A DNA stretch of 64,000 nucleotides. It comes from Kiritimatiellia bacterium. Lineage in GTDB: Bacteria > Verrucomicrobiota > Kiritimatiellia > RFP12 > UBA1067. This document shows positions 1 through 8,929 of this stretch, in pieces. Location of the stretch: positions 120,013-184,012 of the forward strand of contig JAFXEU010000052.1 of NCBI GenBank assembly GCA_017520845.1, given 5' to 3'. Within the stretch, counting starts at the first letter, position 1. Every line of letters begins with the position of its first letter. A program made the position numbers and the translations under genes. Under the pieces are notes generated by a model. It was not told the origin of the DNA, made no database searches, and worked only from the letters and a program-made list of their open reading frames with translations.

Positions 1-1943
1 TGATTGGGGCAGGCCTTCGCGACCTCTTCAACCATCTTGCGGATCGCCTCTTCCTTTGTCGCGGCCTTGAACTTGGGGAGCATTACGAATCCCTGGAGAT
101 AACGGCCTACCGCTTCGGGACCGCGGGCGACTTTTTCGGGAGCCGAAATCATCTTCTCCATATCCTCGCGGCGGATCGGCTTGGCGATCGAACGGGCGAG
201 ATCGTTGATCTGGCTGACGACTTCCATCCAAACGGTCATTACGATCGCCTCTTCGGCAGGAGTGCATTCAAAGCGGATTTTGTTCTCGTCGCGGCGGACC
301 GAAATCTCGATCGCGTCTATCGCGACGTCCCAGATGTGATCGGCCTGGGAAAGACATGTTACGAAAAATCCCTCGTTGCGGAATTCATAAAGAAGTTTAC
401 CCATCATGATTTCGGCGACGCCGACGTCGGCAAGTTCAAACTCGACCGCGCGCGAGCCGTCGGTCGAGGGCTTCGGATTTCTTACGCCTTTCTTCTTGGG
501 CTTGAAAAGAGCGACAAGTCCGGGCGGCGCGACCATCGTCGTAACGAGAGTCATCATGATGCCGATACCGAAAATCTCCTGGGTTAGATAACCGGAGGAG
601 AGACCCAAGCCCGCAATGATGAGCGCTACTTCTCCGCGCGGCACCATTCCCGCGCCGATTCGCAGAGACCCGAGCACATTAAAGCCGCAGCAGAGAGACG
701 GAATCATGCAGCCGACAACTTTCGCCAAAACGGCAAGGGCCGTATAAATCGCCCCAAAGATAAGAACGCTCTTCGAACAGAGAGCCGAAACGTCGACCAT
801 CATACCCATCACACAGAAGAAGATCGGCACGAGGAACGTGTAAACGGGAGTGAGCGTCTCCTGTACCATGTGCTTGATGTCGGTACGCGAAAGGGCGAGA
901 CCCATGACATACGCGCCGATGATCATCGCTAAACCCATGCATTCGAAGAAGCCCGCGAGAATAAGCGACAGGCCGAACGCCATCGTCGCGATAACCGTCG
1001 GCGAGCGGAATGTCGTCTTTAAGAATTTCGCGATATGACGCGCCGCGAGAATACCGATGATCGTGGCGCCGAGCCAGACGCCGAAAGATTTAAGCGCGAC
1101 GAATCCGATATGACCCCAATCGATTGATGAGCTTCCGCTCGCGCCGGACGCGAGATTCGCGGCGATAATTCCGTTGCCGATGGCAAGAACGACGAGACCT
1201 AAAACGTCGTCGACGACCGCGCCGGCCATGATGGTCGTACCTTCTTCGGAATCAAGTTTCTTTCGTTCCGAAAGAATACGCGCCGTAATGCCGACCGATG
1301 TCGCCGTAGACATAATACCCATATAAAGAGCCGCGGCGCTTGTCATCGTTATATTCTCATAGCCGGCGAAGAATTTGGGAAGGAAATACACGGCGCAGAG
1401 ATCGCCCAGCAGGAACGAACCTACGACGCCGCCGATGCCGACGAGAGTTCCGACGAACGAATACCTGAGGAACATCTTGAGATTCGTCTCAAGGCCGGAA
1501 AGGAAAAGAAGAATGATCGAGGCGAGCGTTGCGATACCGTACAGGGCGGGACTCGTCGCGTCAAACGGCCCGTGGCCGGCGACCGTCCCAAACATTTCCC
1601 TTACTCCGGCGCCAACCGTATTCATCTCTCTGAGCGCCGCGCCGTGAAATAGACCGTATTTGAAAATCCCTTCGCCGAAACCGATTCCGCCCAAAGCCCA
1701 CGGGCCGATCACGATGCCTGCGGCAAGTTCACCGAGAATCGACGGCATTTTTAACATTGATGCAATCGACCCGCCGAGGCGCGCCGCAAAAATAATAATG
1801 CCGATCTGCAAAACGAGGAACATCATTTCCTCAACTCGCGGAAGTCCAAAATTAGGATAAGACGGACCGCCCTCTCCCGAAGCGTAAAGAGCACTCGCGG
1901 TAAGAGCGCACAATAACACAGCCAATATTCTTTTAATTTTCAT
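1..1943 (-). CDS. Na+/H+ antiporter, CPA2/NapA type, with C-terminal EIIA-like start (3' end beyond window)
   Basis: The reverse strand reads open from ATG at 1943 to the window edge (647 codons). Residues 1-22 are a hydrophobic leader, followed by many membrane segments. VVDDVLGLVV (Asp245-Asp246) is the paired-aspartate ion site of electrogenic CPA2 antiporters, and MVPRGEVALIIAG is the conserved late-helix motif of the family. The protein would exchange Na+ for H+ across the cytoplasmic membrane. After the membrane part comes a soluble region, and the last visible residues (LPKFKAATKEEAIRKMVEEV) resemble the start of a type-2 PTS EIIA domain, which would make it a carrier with a phosphotransfer-type regulatory tail; the rest is outside the window. 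GGAG lies 10 bases before ATG. It is last in the minus-strand gene run. Antiporter assignment is firm; the EIIA tail is inferred from about 20 residues. Confidence 0.85.
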   Translation of the reverse strand, partial: MKIKRILAVLLCALTASALYASGEGGPSYPNFGLPRVEEMMFLVLQIGIIIFAARLGGSIASMLKMPSILGELAAGIVIGPWALGGIGFGEGIFKYGLFHGAALREMNTVGAGVREMFGTVAGHGPFDATSPALYGIATLASIILLFLSGLETNLKMFLRYSFVGTLVGIGGVVGSFLLGDLCAVYFLPKFFAGYENITMTSAAALYMGIMSTATSVGITARILSERKKLDSEEGTTIMAGAVVDDVLGLVVLAIGNGIIAANLASGASGSSSIDWGHIGFVALKSFGVWLGATIIGILAARHIAKFLKTTFRSPTVIATMAFGLSLILAGFFECMGLAMIIGAYVMGLALSRTDIKHMVQETLTPVYTFLVPIFFCVMGMMVDVSALCSKSVLIFGAIYTALAVLAKVVGCMIPSLCCGFNVLGSLRIGAGMVPRGEVALIIAGLGLSSGYLTQEIFGIGIMMTLVTTMVAPPGLVALFKPKKKGVRNPKPSTDGSRAVEFELADVGVAEIMMGKLLYEFRNEGFFVTCLSQADHIWDVAIDAIEISVRRDENKIRFECTPAEEAIVMTVWMEVVSQINDLARSIAKPIRREDMEKMISAPEKVARGPEAVGRYLQGFVMLPKFKAATKEEAIRKMVEEVAKACPN

Positions 1944-1969
1944 TTTTTATTTCTCCGTAAATCCTATTG

Positions 1970-3034
1970 TTATTTTTTATGCGGTGCGCAGGAAAAAAGT
2001 TCACTTACGATTTTTTCGTAAGATTCGGCATTCTCCTCAAGAGACTCGACCATCTTGAACTGGTTGCGCGCCCTGATTAAATTGTGATCGGGATAAGCGG
2101 TATGGAAATACACATCCCCGTTTATGTAGTCGGTCAGGAATCTTACGCCGACTTCAAACGTCGAAAGGCGCCCCGCGAAAACGAGATTGTCGATTTCTTC
2201 GCGTGTCAAAAACGCCGCACGCTCAATGTATCCGCGCGCAAGCGCCTCGAAATAATCTTTCTTCGAAAAAACCTTTGTTAAATCCGCTTCGTCCTCGGCT
2301 GCTGCGGCGGTCGATGTTCTTACCATGTCGCCGAAGTCGCTCAGCGCACTACCCGGCATAACGGTATCGAGATCGATTATCACAGCCGAACCGTCGGGCA
2401 TTACCAGAACGTTGTTTATTTTGCTGTCGTTGTGGATGACGCGCTCGGGTATAACGCCCTCGGCCATAAGTGAAACTATGCGCCCCGCCTCAAGTCGGCG
2501 CTTCTCGACAAACTCAAGCTCGCGCGCGACGGAAGATGCGCGGCCGGCGACATCTTTCCGCACGGCCTCGTCGAGGGCCTTGATGCGATCGGGCGTATCA
2601 TGGAATTTCGGCAGGACCTCTTCTAAACGCGGCGCAGGAAAATCAGAAAGATCATCATGAAATTTAGCGAAAGCCCTGCCGATATCGTAAGCCTGACGAG
2701 GAGAGGAGACGACTTCGTTTACAGTACATCCGCCGTAAAATCTGTAAAGACGCCACGGCGCATTGTATCCGATGAAATCGATCGTCGTCACACCCTTTGA
2801 TTTCAGGAACGACGTCACCCTTATGAGAACGCGCTTTAAAAGTTCCTGTGACGGCGGATCGAAAATCGTCGTGTTGACACGCTGCAGAATATAGCTTTCG
2901 CCCGAGCGCGTGTCGACTTTAAACGTGTCGTTAATATGACCCGAACCGTACCGCGTTATCGCGGTACGGTCGGTTATTTCCATCGACTCTAAAATGGAGT
3001 CGATTTCTTCTGCGGTAAAAACTCCTCTTTCCAT
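1970..3034 (-). CDS. NahK-like sugar kinase (aminoglycoside phosphotransferase fold)
   Basis: 354 residues, close to the usual length of N-acetylhexosamine 1-kinases. The N-terminal YGSGHINDTF and YILQRVN segments match the nucleotide-binding start of that family. The catalytic loop HNDSKINN (His201, Asp203, Asn208) and metal-binding IDLDTVMPG (Asp221, Asp223) are intact. By family knowledge it would phosphorylate a hexosamine such as GlcNAc or GalNAc at C1 in the cytoplasm, feeding mucin- or host-glycan-type salvage; the exact substrate cannot be read from sequence. It starts 25 bases after the ROK-like gene ends, with GGAGG about a dozen bases before ATG, so the two are probably co-transcribed. 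Another small-molecule kinase of the same fold remains possible. Confidence 0.75.
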   Translation of the reverse strand: MERGVFTAEEIDSILESMEITDRTAITRYGSGHINDTFKVDTRSGESYILQRVNTTIFDPPSQELLKRVLIRVTSFLKSKGVTTIDFIGYNAPWRLYRFYGGCTVNEVVSSPRQAYDIGRAFAKFHDDLSDFPAPRLEEVLPKFHDTPDRIKALDEAVRKDVAGRASSVARELEFVEKRRLEAGRIVSLMAEGVIPERVIHNDSKINNVLVMPDGSAVIIDLDTVMPGSALSDFGDMVRTSTAAAAEDEADLTKVFSKKDYFEALARGYIERAAFLTREEIDNLVFAGRLSTFEVGVRFLTDYINGDVYFHTAYPDHNLIRARNQFKMVESLEENAESYEKIVSELFSCAPHKK

Positions 3035-3059
3035 TTAAAAGGAAAGTCCTCCGCGGAAA

Positions 3060-4508
3060 TTATTTCTTCTTGCCCTTGGCCTTGCAGCAGGCGGACTTGG
3101 CCGCGCACTTGCCCTTGGCGATAACGGGAATCTGAGCCGCGGCGACGGACTGGCCGAGACGACGGGCCTTCTCGTCGGGCATGAAGATGTCGATCTTCTC
3201 GGCCCACTCGGGGTAGACGTCCTTGAGCATGGTCTTGGCCGTCTCGAGAATAACTTCGCCGCCGAGACCGGAGGTTACGCGGCCGAGAATCATCATGTTC
3301 TCGTAATCGTAGAACTCGTTGTACCACGGAATCGCGTGAGCGAGGAAGCGGCCGATCTGGATGTAGACCTTGAGAGCCTTATCGTCGCCCTTCTCCATCG
3401 CGGCCTGAACGACCTTGAGTCGCTCGGGAAGAGCCATCGTCTTCGGGAACTTGAAGCCGTACTTCTCGGCGAGCCAGTTGACGGCCTGCTGCGAGAACGC
3501 CATCGCGCCTACGCCCGCATCGCCCGACCACTCGCACTTGGGAGCCTTGGGGTTGAAATCGACGGGAGCGAACGCGAGCTCGGAAATGCGACCCGTCATG
3601 CGACCCTTGGGATCGACATAGCCGACAGCCTCGGACGAACCCATCGCGACACCGAGAATACCCTTCTTGTTCATGGTAATCATGCCGGCGAGAGCGGTAA
3701 CGTCACCGTCATTGTAGATCGCGAACGGAACGCCCCAATCCTTCTCGATGCGGAAGAACATATTCTGGGCGGTTTCGAACTTCGAAGGATTCTTCTCCTT
3801 GACCGCGCGGAAGAGAGAGGCGATACCCATCTTCTGACCGACGAGCGTACCGGCCGTCGAGCCGCCGATGGCGTCGACGCGCGGAAGAGCGGCGGCGGCG
3901 GCCTTAAGACCTTCTGTAAGCTTCTGATAGTGATATTCGGGATCCGCATTGTTGCGGGGATCCCACGGGAACTCCTCGGAAAATACGACCTTACCCTTGT
4001 TAAGGGCGGAAATCTTGAAATCGGACGCGCCGAGGTCGAAACCGATACGGCAGCCGTCGGCAACGGTCTTGACGAGAGCGGGAGTCTCGTTCATCTCGGG
4101 CATCTTGTTGAGAGGGAGAATAACCGCCTCGACGGGACGACCGTAGATTGAAGTGAAGAAATCGTAATCGAACGCGCGCGCGCCCTTCTTCGTGTAGGCC
4201 TTTGCGACAGGTTTTACGACAGCGTCGGGACCGGCGAGATAAAGCTTCCAGCCGCCGGCGGACCAGACGATGAACTTGGCAATACGCTCGACGACATAGG
4301 AGACCTCCTTGGCGGCGGCGGCGCTAAGATTCGACGGGATCGGAAGATCGTAGCGGTAGACCTTGCCGTCCTCGCGCTCCCACGCGACGGCAACGATGTC
4401 GGCCTTCTCGCCGATACCGCCATAAAGCTCCCACAACACGCTCATAGGCGCTACGAACTCGGTGTCGCACGTGCATGCGCCCTTACCCTTGCAGCATTTC
4501 TTGGCCAT
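3060..4508 (-). CDS. ROK/ASKHA-fold protein with cysteine-rich tails
   Basis: 482 residues. About 145 residues of unrecognised N-terminal sequence precede a sugar-kinase-like core: GFDLGAS (156-162) is a phosphate-1 loop and YNDGDVTALAG the second ROK-type motif. The usual ROK zinc-binding CxCGxxGC cluster is not present. Both ends are unusual: the N-terminus starts KKCCKGKGACTC and the C-terminus ends with KGKCAAKSACCKAKGKKK. These cysteine/lysine tails look like metal-binding or regulatory add-ons and resemble the motif just after the lipobox of the lipoprotein in the same operon. A GGAG ribosome site precedes ATG. Function could be a sugar kinase or a non-catalytic sugar sensor; the fold assignment is better supported than any activity. 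Confidence 0.65.
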   Translation of the reverse strand: MAKKCCKGKGACTCDTEFVAPMSVLWELYGGIGEKADIVAVAWEREDGKVYRYDLPIPSNLSAAAAKEVSYVVERIAKFIVWSAGGWKLYLAGPDAVVKPVAKAYTKKGARAFDYDFFTSIYGRPVEAVILPLNKMPEMNETPALVKTVADGCRIGFDLGASDFKISALNKGKVVFSEEFPWDPRNNADPEYHYQKLTEGLKAAAAALPRVDAIGGSTAGTLVGQKMGIASLFRAVKEKNPSKFETAQNMFFRIEKDWGVPFAIYNDGDVTALAGMITMNKKGILGVAMGSSEAVGYVDPKGRMTGRISELAFAPVDFNPKAPKCEWSGDAGVGAMAFSQQAVNWLAEKYGFKFPKTMALPERLKVVQAAMEKGDDKALKVYIQIGRFLAHAIPWYNEFYDYENMMILGRVTSGLGGEVILETAKTMLKDVYPEWAEKIDIFMPDEKARRLGQSVAAAQIPVIAKGKCAAKSACCKAKGKKK

Positions 4509-4572
4509 CTCAGTTTCTCCTAGTTTTCTTTTTGGAATTTGGATTGTAAAATTTTATCCGATTATGATTTTA

Positions 4573-5430
4573 TCAAATAAAGTCAAAAGCCGCAAGAACC
4601 GCGCCCGTCACATCCACGAGCGACTCTACCCTCTGACGGATAAAATCCTCACGCGGTCCGAACACGATAAGCGGAACGGGATTGCGGGTATGCGTACGCT
4701 CCGTCATGTTTTCGATGTTGCCGTGATCGCTCGTCATAACGAGGGTTATCCCCGCCGCTTCCGTATATCTTACGAGAGACGAAAGGAATCTGTCGTACGT
4801 TTTCAGAACGTTGCAGGCGCGCGCGTAGTCGAGCGAATGACCGGAAACGTCTGTTTGAAAATATTCGTAAAGTGTAAAATCATTTTCGCGCGCAATTGAA
4901 AAAAGATGTTCCGCCGCTCGTTGCGGAGGTATCACTCTTATGTCGGGATAACGGTCCTGAATCGTCTCGCGCGTCAGATCCTGCATGAGCGCGGCGTCTT
5001 CCATGAGATCGTCGACGGTCGTTATCACCTCGGGCGTGGTGAGCGCCATCACGGTCGTGACCGACTTGTAGCGGCGGGACTCAAGCTCCTCGGCAGAATC
5101 GACCAGGTAGGCGTCGGCGAACCTTACCTTTTTGCCGCGACGCTTAAGCTGAAGAAAAAGATTGTTGTCCTCGATTATTTTTCTGAGCGACGGACCGGGA
5201 AAGCCTTCGCAGTGCTTGCCCATTGCCTTTGAACAGTTTACCCCCGTGAACATTGTCGCCTGTCCCGTCGCGGACTGCGGGAGACCCTCGACGCCGAGAC
5301 AGGCGTCGATACTCTTAGAATGCCTGGATATAAGACGGCACAAGGTCGGGCAGACCTCCGAATTGACCGGATTGTCCGCCGCGGCATCTCTTATGCCTAC
5401 TCCGTCAATAAATAGAAACAGTACCTTCAC
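4573..5430 (-). CDS. Alkaline-phosphatase-superfamily metalloenzyme (iPGM/phosphopentomutase-like)
   Basis: 285 residues starting from GTG, only 3 bases after the lipoprotein stop codon, so probably translated by re-initiation. FLFIDGVGIRD at the start, LPQSATGQATMFTG (nucleophile loop), and TSDHGNIENM with a later HTRNPVPLIVFGP are the metal-binding signatures of the superfamily that includes cofactor-independent phosphoglycerate mutase. It is much shorter than true iPGM (about 510 residues), and matches the compact metalloenzyme group often left unnamed. A phosphate-ester transferase or hydrolase acting on a small sugar phosphate fits the neighbouring kinases; the substrate is unknown. Confidence 0.65.
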   Translation of the reverse strand: MKVLFLFIDGVGIRDAAADNPVNSEVCPTLCRLISRHSKSIDACLGVEGLPQSATGQATMFTGVNCSKAMGKHCEGFPGPSLRKIIEDNNLFLQLKRRGKKVRFADAYLVDSAEELESRRYKSVTTVMALTTPEVITTVDDLMEDAALMQDLTRETIQDRYPDIRVIPPQRAAEHLFSIARENDFTLYEYFQTDVSGHSLDYARACNVLKTYDRFLSSLVRYTEAAGITLVMTSDHGNIENMTERTHTRNPVPLIVFGPREDFIRQRVESLVDVTGAVLAAFDFI

Positions 5431-5433
5431 CGG

Positions 5434-6537
5434 TTACTTGCCCAACAATTTCCTCTCTAACTCTTTTACGCAAAAATCTATCGCCTTCTGTGGAACAGGT
5501 ATCTTAACGGCCGCCTTCGCGCCCTCTGCCTTAATATCAACCGTATTCAAAACTTCAAGCAACAGATTAATGTCTGATCTTGCATCTGAGCTGGTTGCAG
5601 TATCTCTGAATTGCGTAAATTGGGCTATTGCAGTCATGCGAATCATCTTCAACATTGCCGCAAGACCTTCCGCATCTTTAGTATCCCGCGTTTCAAGATT
5701 TGAAAAAACCGTCACAGCCCCGCTCTTATCAGCTTTCAGGCCGAAATCCAACGTCTTAAACTCTTTGTAATTAATCTGATTAAACAACGCAGCTTCCTTC
5801 GTCATATCTTTAGAGTCGCTTTTTTCAGCTTTGTCAAATATTGCGCCGACATCAGCGACAGCCCCACCCAAAATAAGGTTTTTATCGTTTAATAAATCAT
5901 CAAACTTCGTGCTCGCGTCAGCGTTATCACGGTAAAGCGCAATCTGGGTCTTAAGGATCTCTTCAGAACCGGCAAAAACCATCAATTGATCGTTGATCGA
6001 TGTAAAATATGTAGCACTTATTCTATCGTTTAAAGGAGTCGGACATTTTAGTGACTTAACTCCAGAGACTTCAATCTCTTCAAATTTGATGTTATCTAAA
6101 TTATTAGTCTTATTACTTACCGCTGCAAAAAGCTTACCGCCATCATGCTTTACATTGAAGACGACGGATATGTTCGATACATTGTGCAATCTTTGGATAT
6201 TAGATAAATCCAACTTGCCGATAGAAGCGACACACCAATTCATCTTTGAATTATCAAGCCCAGCCTCTTTGAGAAGTGCTTTGAACTCTTTCGCCTCGGA
6301 TTCGCCCTTCGCAATATCATTGGCCAATGCCTTCTTATAAACTTCAAAAACCGGTGCAAAGGCTGGATTATCAATGTTATTTATAAAAACCACGAGCTGT
6401 GTATCCGCCGCGACCTTGGCGCTGTATTCGACTCTGTCCTTATCTGCACACGCCTTGTTCTTACAGCAATCATCGCCGCATCCGATAAGAGAAACGGCAA
6501 TAACCGCCACCGAGGTATACTTCAAAAAAATGTTCAT
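5434..6537 (-). CDS. Predicted lipoprotein of unknown function
   Basis: 367 residues from ATG at 6537; a TTG three codons upstream is possible, but AAAGGG sits 9 bases before the ATG. The N-terminus has a positively charged start, a hydrophobic stretch and a lipobox ending SLIGC, so it should be lipid-anchored. After the anchor comes GDDCCKNKACADKD, a cysteine/lysine cluster like the tails of the ROK-like protein two genes on. The rest is soluble and mixed alpha/beta by eye, with no motif I recognise. It is first in the minus-strand run and its promoter must lie in the AT-rich divergent region at 6547-6849. The DNA is clearly more AT-rich than the four genes downstream of it. Confidence 0.7.
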   Translation of the reverse strand: MNIFLKYTSVAVIAVSLIGCGDDCCKNKACADKDRVEYSAKVAADTQLVVFINNIDNPAFAPVFEVYKKALANDIAKGESEAKEFKALLKEAGLDNSKMNWCVASIGKLDLSNIQRLHNVSNISVVFNVKHDGGKLFAAVSNKTNNLDNIKFEEIEVSGVKSLKCPTPLNDRISATYFTSINDQLMVFAGSEEILKTQIALYRDNADASTKFDDLLNDKNLILGGAVADVGAIFDKAEKSDSKDMTKEAALFNQINYKEFKTLDFGLKADKSGAVTVFSNLETRDTKDAEGLAAMLKMIRMTAIAQFTQFRDTATSSDARSDINLLLEVLNTVDIKAEGAKAAVKIPVPQKAIDFCVKELERKLLGK

Positions 6538-6666
6538 AATTGACAACCCTTTCAGTTAAGTATTTACATACAGACTTTTATAAATATACTTTTTAGCATT
6601 AAGATTATACTAAACTGTGACGCAAATTACAATGTTATTCACTTATAATTCTTATGTAGATAACTG

Positions 6667-6803
6667 TTAAATAAATGTTCATATAAGAAGATAACATTTA
6701 TCTTGACATAATTTATTTTTTATCATTATTCTCAAATGTATCAATTTTTTGCAACTTTTCATAACTTATGACTGTCGCATAATATTTATTAAATAAATGT
6801 TCA
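6667..6803. repeat. 15-bp direct repeat in AT-rich divergent intergenic region
   Basis: TTAAATAAATGTTCA occurs at 6667-6681 and again at 6789-6803. The 300-bp gap 6547-6849 is very AT-rich and separates the minus-strand block from the plus-strand block. A TTATTCACT at 6635-6643 is one base away from a DnaA box. The second repeat overlaps the -35 of the mnmG promoter, so the repeats may be a regulator site or part of an unwinding region. Confidence 0.5.
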
Positions 6804-6828
6804 CAACATACCCTATATTTGCTATAAT
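6800..6828 (+). promoter_or_regulatory. mnmG promoter, extended -10
   Basis: TTCACA (6800-6805), a 17-base spacer, then TATAAT (6823-6828) preceded by TGC, a strong sigma-70-type promoter with an extended -10. The start site would be near 6835, giving a leader of about 15 bases without an obvious ribosome site before ATG 6850. Confidence 0.6.
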
Positions 6829-6849
6829 TTAACAAAATCAAATCTCTTT

Positions 6850-8799
6850 ATGGAAAATCCCACTACATACGACGTTATCATAATAGGCGGAGGTCACGCC
6901 GGATGCGAAGCGGCACTTGCCGCGTCGAGAATGGGCGCTGACACCCTGCTTATCACCTCTAAAAAAGAAGCCATTGCGAAAATGCCGTGCAATCCTTCAA
7001 TCGGAGGTCTCGCTAAAAGTCACCTTGTCTATGAATTGGATGCTCTCGGCGGAGAGATGGGCAAAAATGCCGACGCTACTACCCTGCAGTCTAAAACGCT
7101 CAATTCAAGCAGAGGCCCGGCAGTCCAGGCTACACGTACTCAGTGTGCCAAAACCGAATATGCACTTCGAATGCAAAGTGTAATATTCTCCCAAAAAAAC
7201 CTAACTGTTTTAGAAGACTCTGCAATAGAAATTCTCACTAACGATCAAACAGCTAACTCATCTACTATAACACCAAACTCCAAAATCATCAGACAGTGCA
7301 TTGGAGTTAAAACCGAGTTACACGGCTGCATTAACTCTAAAACCGTAGTCATTACTTCAGGTACTTCTTTAAGAGGAAAAATTTGGATCGGTAAGGAAGG
7401 TACTGAGAGTGCCGGTGATAATCGCCCCGCAGTAAATAGGCTTTCGGAGTCTTTAGAAACACTAGGATTTAAACTAATCCGCTTAAAAACTGGCACTCCA
7501 CCTAGATTAAAGGCTTCAAGTTGTGATTTTTCACTGTGTAAACGCCAGAATGGTGAGAATCCACGCCCATTGTTCCACGTGGAACACCAAAAAGAACCAC
7601 TTTCAAGCTCATCATATTGTTCCACGTGGAACAAATATAAATCTAATATACTCACAGACGAATGTTCCACATGGAACAATCTAGTTGAAAATTCACCTTC
7701 TACTGCGTGTTCCACGTGGAACAAAAGCCAGAATTTACCCGAATATCCATGTTGGATGACACATACAAACAGTAAAACACATGAAATTATTCGGTCGAAC
7801 CTAGATAAGTCTGCACTATATGGTGGTGCAATTGTCGGTACTGGTGTTAGATATTGCCCATCAATAGAAGATAAAATTGTAAGATTTGTAACTGCCGATG
7901 CACATCATGTAATGCTTGAGCCTGAAGATTCAAAAGGAGAAATAATATATCCGAATGGATTGAGCTGCAGTCTGCCAAAAGAAATTCAGGAAAAAATGGT
8001 TCATTCGATTGTGGGGCTGGAGAATGCTGAATTTCTCGCGTACGCTTACGCAATAGAATATGATGGTATTGACTCACGTGAACTTAAACATTCTTTAGAA
8101 TCTAAACGTATAGCCGGATTGTTTTTTGCAGGTCAGGTAAACGGCACAACCGGTTATGAAGAGGCAGCCGCTCAAGGAATAATCGCCGGAATAAATGCTA
8201 CGTTTTTATCTAGAGGAGAAGAACCCTTAATTTTAAGTAGACAAGACGCTTATATCGGTGTGATGATAGACGATCTGGTAACAAAGGGTACAGATGAACC
8301 TTATCGTATGTTCACCAGTCGAGCGGAACGACGCTTGATACTTAGGCAAGACAACGCAAGGTTCCGTTTGGTTAATGCCGCCGAAAGAATAGGTATTATT
8401 TCTGATGAACAGATTACCGCTACAAAACTTGTTTATAACTTTATAACAAATCCCCAGGATAAAACCGTAAAAGATTTCATAAACTCTACCTCTTCAAGTA
8501 AATGTACTGTTGAACGTTGGTTCAGTAAAGAAGAAATTGAAAAAGAGATTTTGATTATGCGTCAATATACTCCTTATATAGAGCAGGAGGAAAAGGCGGC
8601 TCTTAGAGCCAAGGAAGATGAAAACATCAAGATCCCAAAATGGCTGAATTATGACAAATGTTTGGCAGTTCGTTACGAGAGCCGCGAAAAACTTAAAAAA
8701 TACAGTCCTGAGACATTGGCTCAAGCAAGTAGAATTCCAGGCGTTAATCCGGCAGACATTGCAGTTTTGGCTATTATAATCAAGCGAGGTAAAATTTAA
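6850..8799 (+). CDS. mnmG: tRNA uridine 5-carboxymethylaminomethyl modification enzyme MnmG (GidA)
   Basis: 649 residues. [17 protein letters not shown] is the FAD-binding start, [25 protein letters not shown] and LKTGTPPRL are family hallmarks, and the C-terminal [14 protein letters not shown] helix is intact. With MnmE it modifies the wobble uridine of certain tRNAs. The protein is longer than usual because about 40 extra residues lie between NPRPLF and PCWMTHTN (roughly residues 242-298), where E. coli MnmG has only some 15. That insert contains one FHVEH and three CSTWN peptides, each the translation of a parS-like palindrome (see 7571-7723). The reading frame is intact, so the enzyme is probably active with a surface loop there. 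First gene of the plus-strand origin block. Confidence 0.95.
   Translation: MENPTTYDVIIIGGGHAGCEAALAASRMGADTLLITSKKEAIAKMPCNPSIGGLAKSHLVYELDALGGEMGKNADATTLQSKTLNSSRGPAVQATRTQCAKTEYALRMQSVIFSQKNLTVLEDSAIEILTNDQTANSSTITPNSKIIRQCIGVKTELHGCINSKTVVITSGTSLRGKIWIGKEGTESAGDNRPAVNRLSESLETLGFKLIRLKTGTPPRLKASSCDFSLCKRQNGENPRPLFHVEHQKEPLSSSSYCSTWNKYKSNILTDECSTWNNLVENSPSTACSTWNKSQNLPEYPCWMTHTNSKTHEIIRSNLDKSALYGGAIVGTGVRYCPSIEDKIVRFVTADAHHVMLEPEDSKGEIIYPNGLSCSLPKEIQEKMVHSIVGLENAEFLAYAYAIEYDGIDSRELKHSLESKRIAGLFFAGQVNGTTGYEEAAAQGIIAGINATFLSRGEEPLILSRQDAYIGVMIDDLVTKGTDEPYRMFTSRAERRLILRQDNARFRLVNAAERIGIISDEQITATKLVYNFITNPQDKTVKDFINSTSSSKCTVERWFSKEEIEKEILIMRQYTPYIEQEEKAALRAKEDENIKIPKWLNYDKCLAVRYESREKLKKYSPETLAQASRIPGVNPADIAVLAIIIKRGKI
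7571..7723. other. Cluster of four parS-like centromere sites inside mnmG
   Basis: TGTTCCACGTGGAACA, a perfect 16-bp palindrome matching the widespread bacterial parS consensus, occurs at 7571-7586, 7618-7633 and 7708-7723; the copy at 7663-7678 differs at one base (CACATG core). Starts are 47, 45 and 45 bp apart. The last three are read in one frame (Cys-Ser-Thr-Trp-Asn) and the first in another (Phe-His-Val-Glu-His). ParB binds parS near origins to load SMC and segregate chromosomes. No parA or parB is in the window. Confidence 0.85.
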
Positions 8800-8817
8800 C
8801 TTGTTTACTTAAAAAAG

Positions 8818-8898
8818 TTATCAACATAGATTGTTAATAAGTTGATTATACAAGTAGACTACTTATTGTTGATAACTTCTGCTAGAGTATGGTATATT
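8818..8898 (+). promoter_or_regulatory. dnaA promoter with inverted DnaA boxes
   Basis: Perfect box TTATCAACA at 8818-8826 and its reverse complement at 8867-8875, with a one-mismatch box at 8832-8840. A promoter TTGATA (8869-8874), 18-base spacer, TATATT (8893-8898) overlaps the second box, so DnaA bound there would cover the -35. This suggests autorepression. Confidence 0.6.
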
Positions 8899-8929
8899 AA
8901 CCATGCTGAAACTAGAGAAAGAAAAACAA

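Noticed and set aside
3336..4151. 271-codon plus-strand frame opposite the ROK-like gene
   Set aside because: Antisense of a well-supported gene; composition follows from GC-rich codons.
7571..7723. CRISPR-like array (short repeats at even spacing)
   Set aside because: The repeats are perfect palindromes matching parS, only 16 bp long, lie in a coding gene, and there are no cas genes.
7245..7724. Minus-strand frame with repeated FHVEH peptides inside mnmG
   Set aside because: It is the antisense reading of the parS palindromes; mnmG on the plus strand explains the region.
8903..8929. Upstream ATG of dnaA
   Set aside because: The likely transcript begins at about 8905, after this codon; ATG 8930 begins the normal DnaA domain I.
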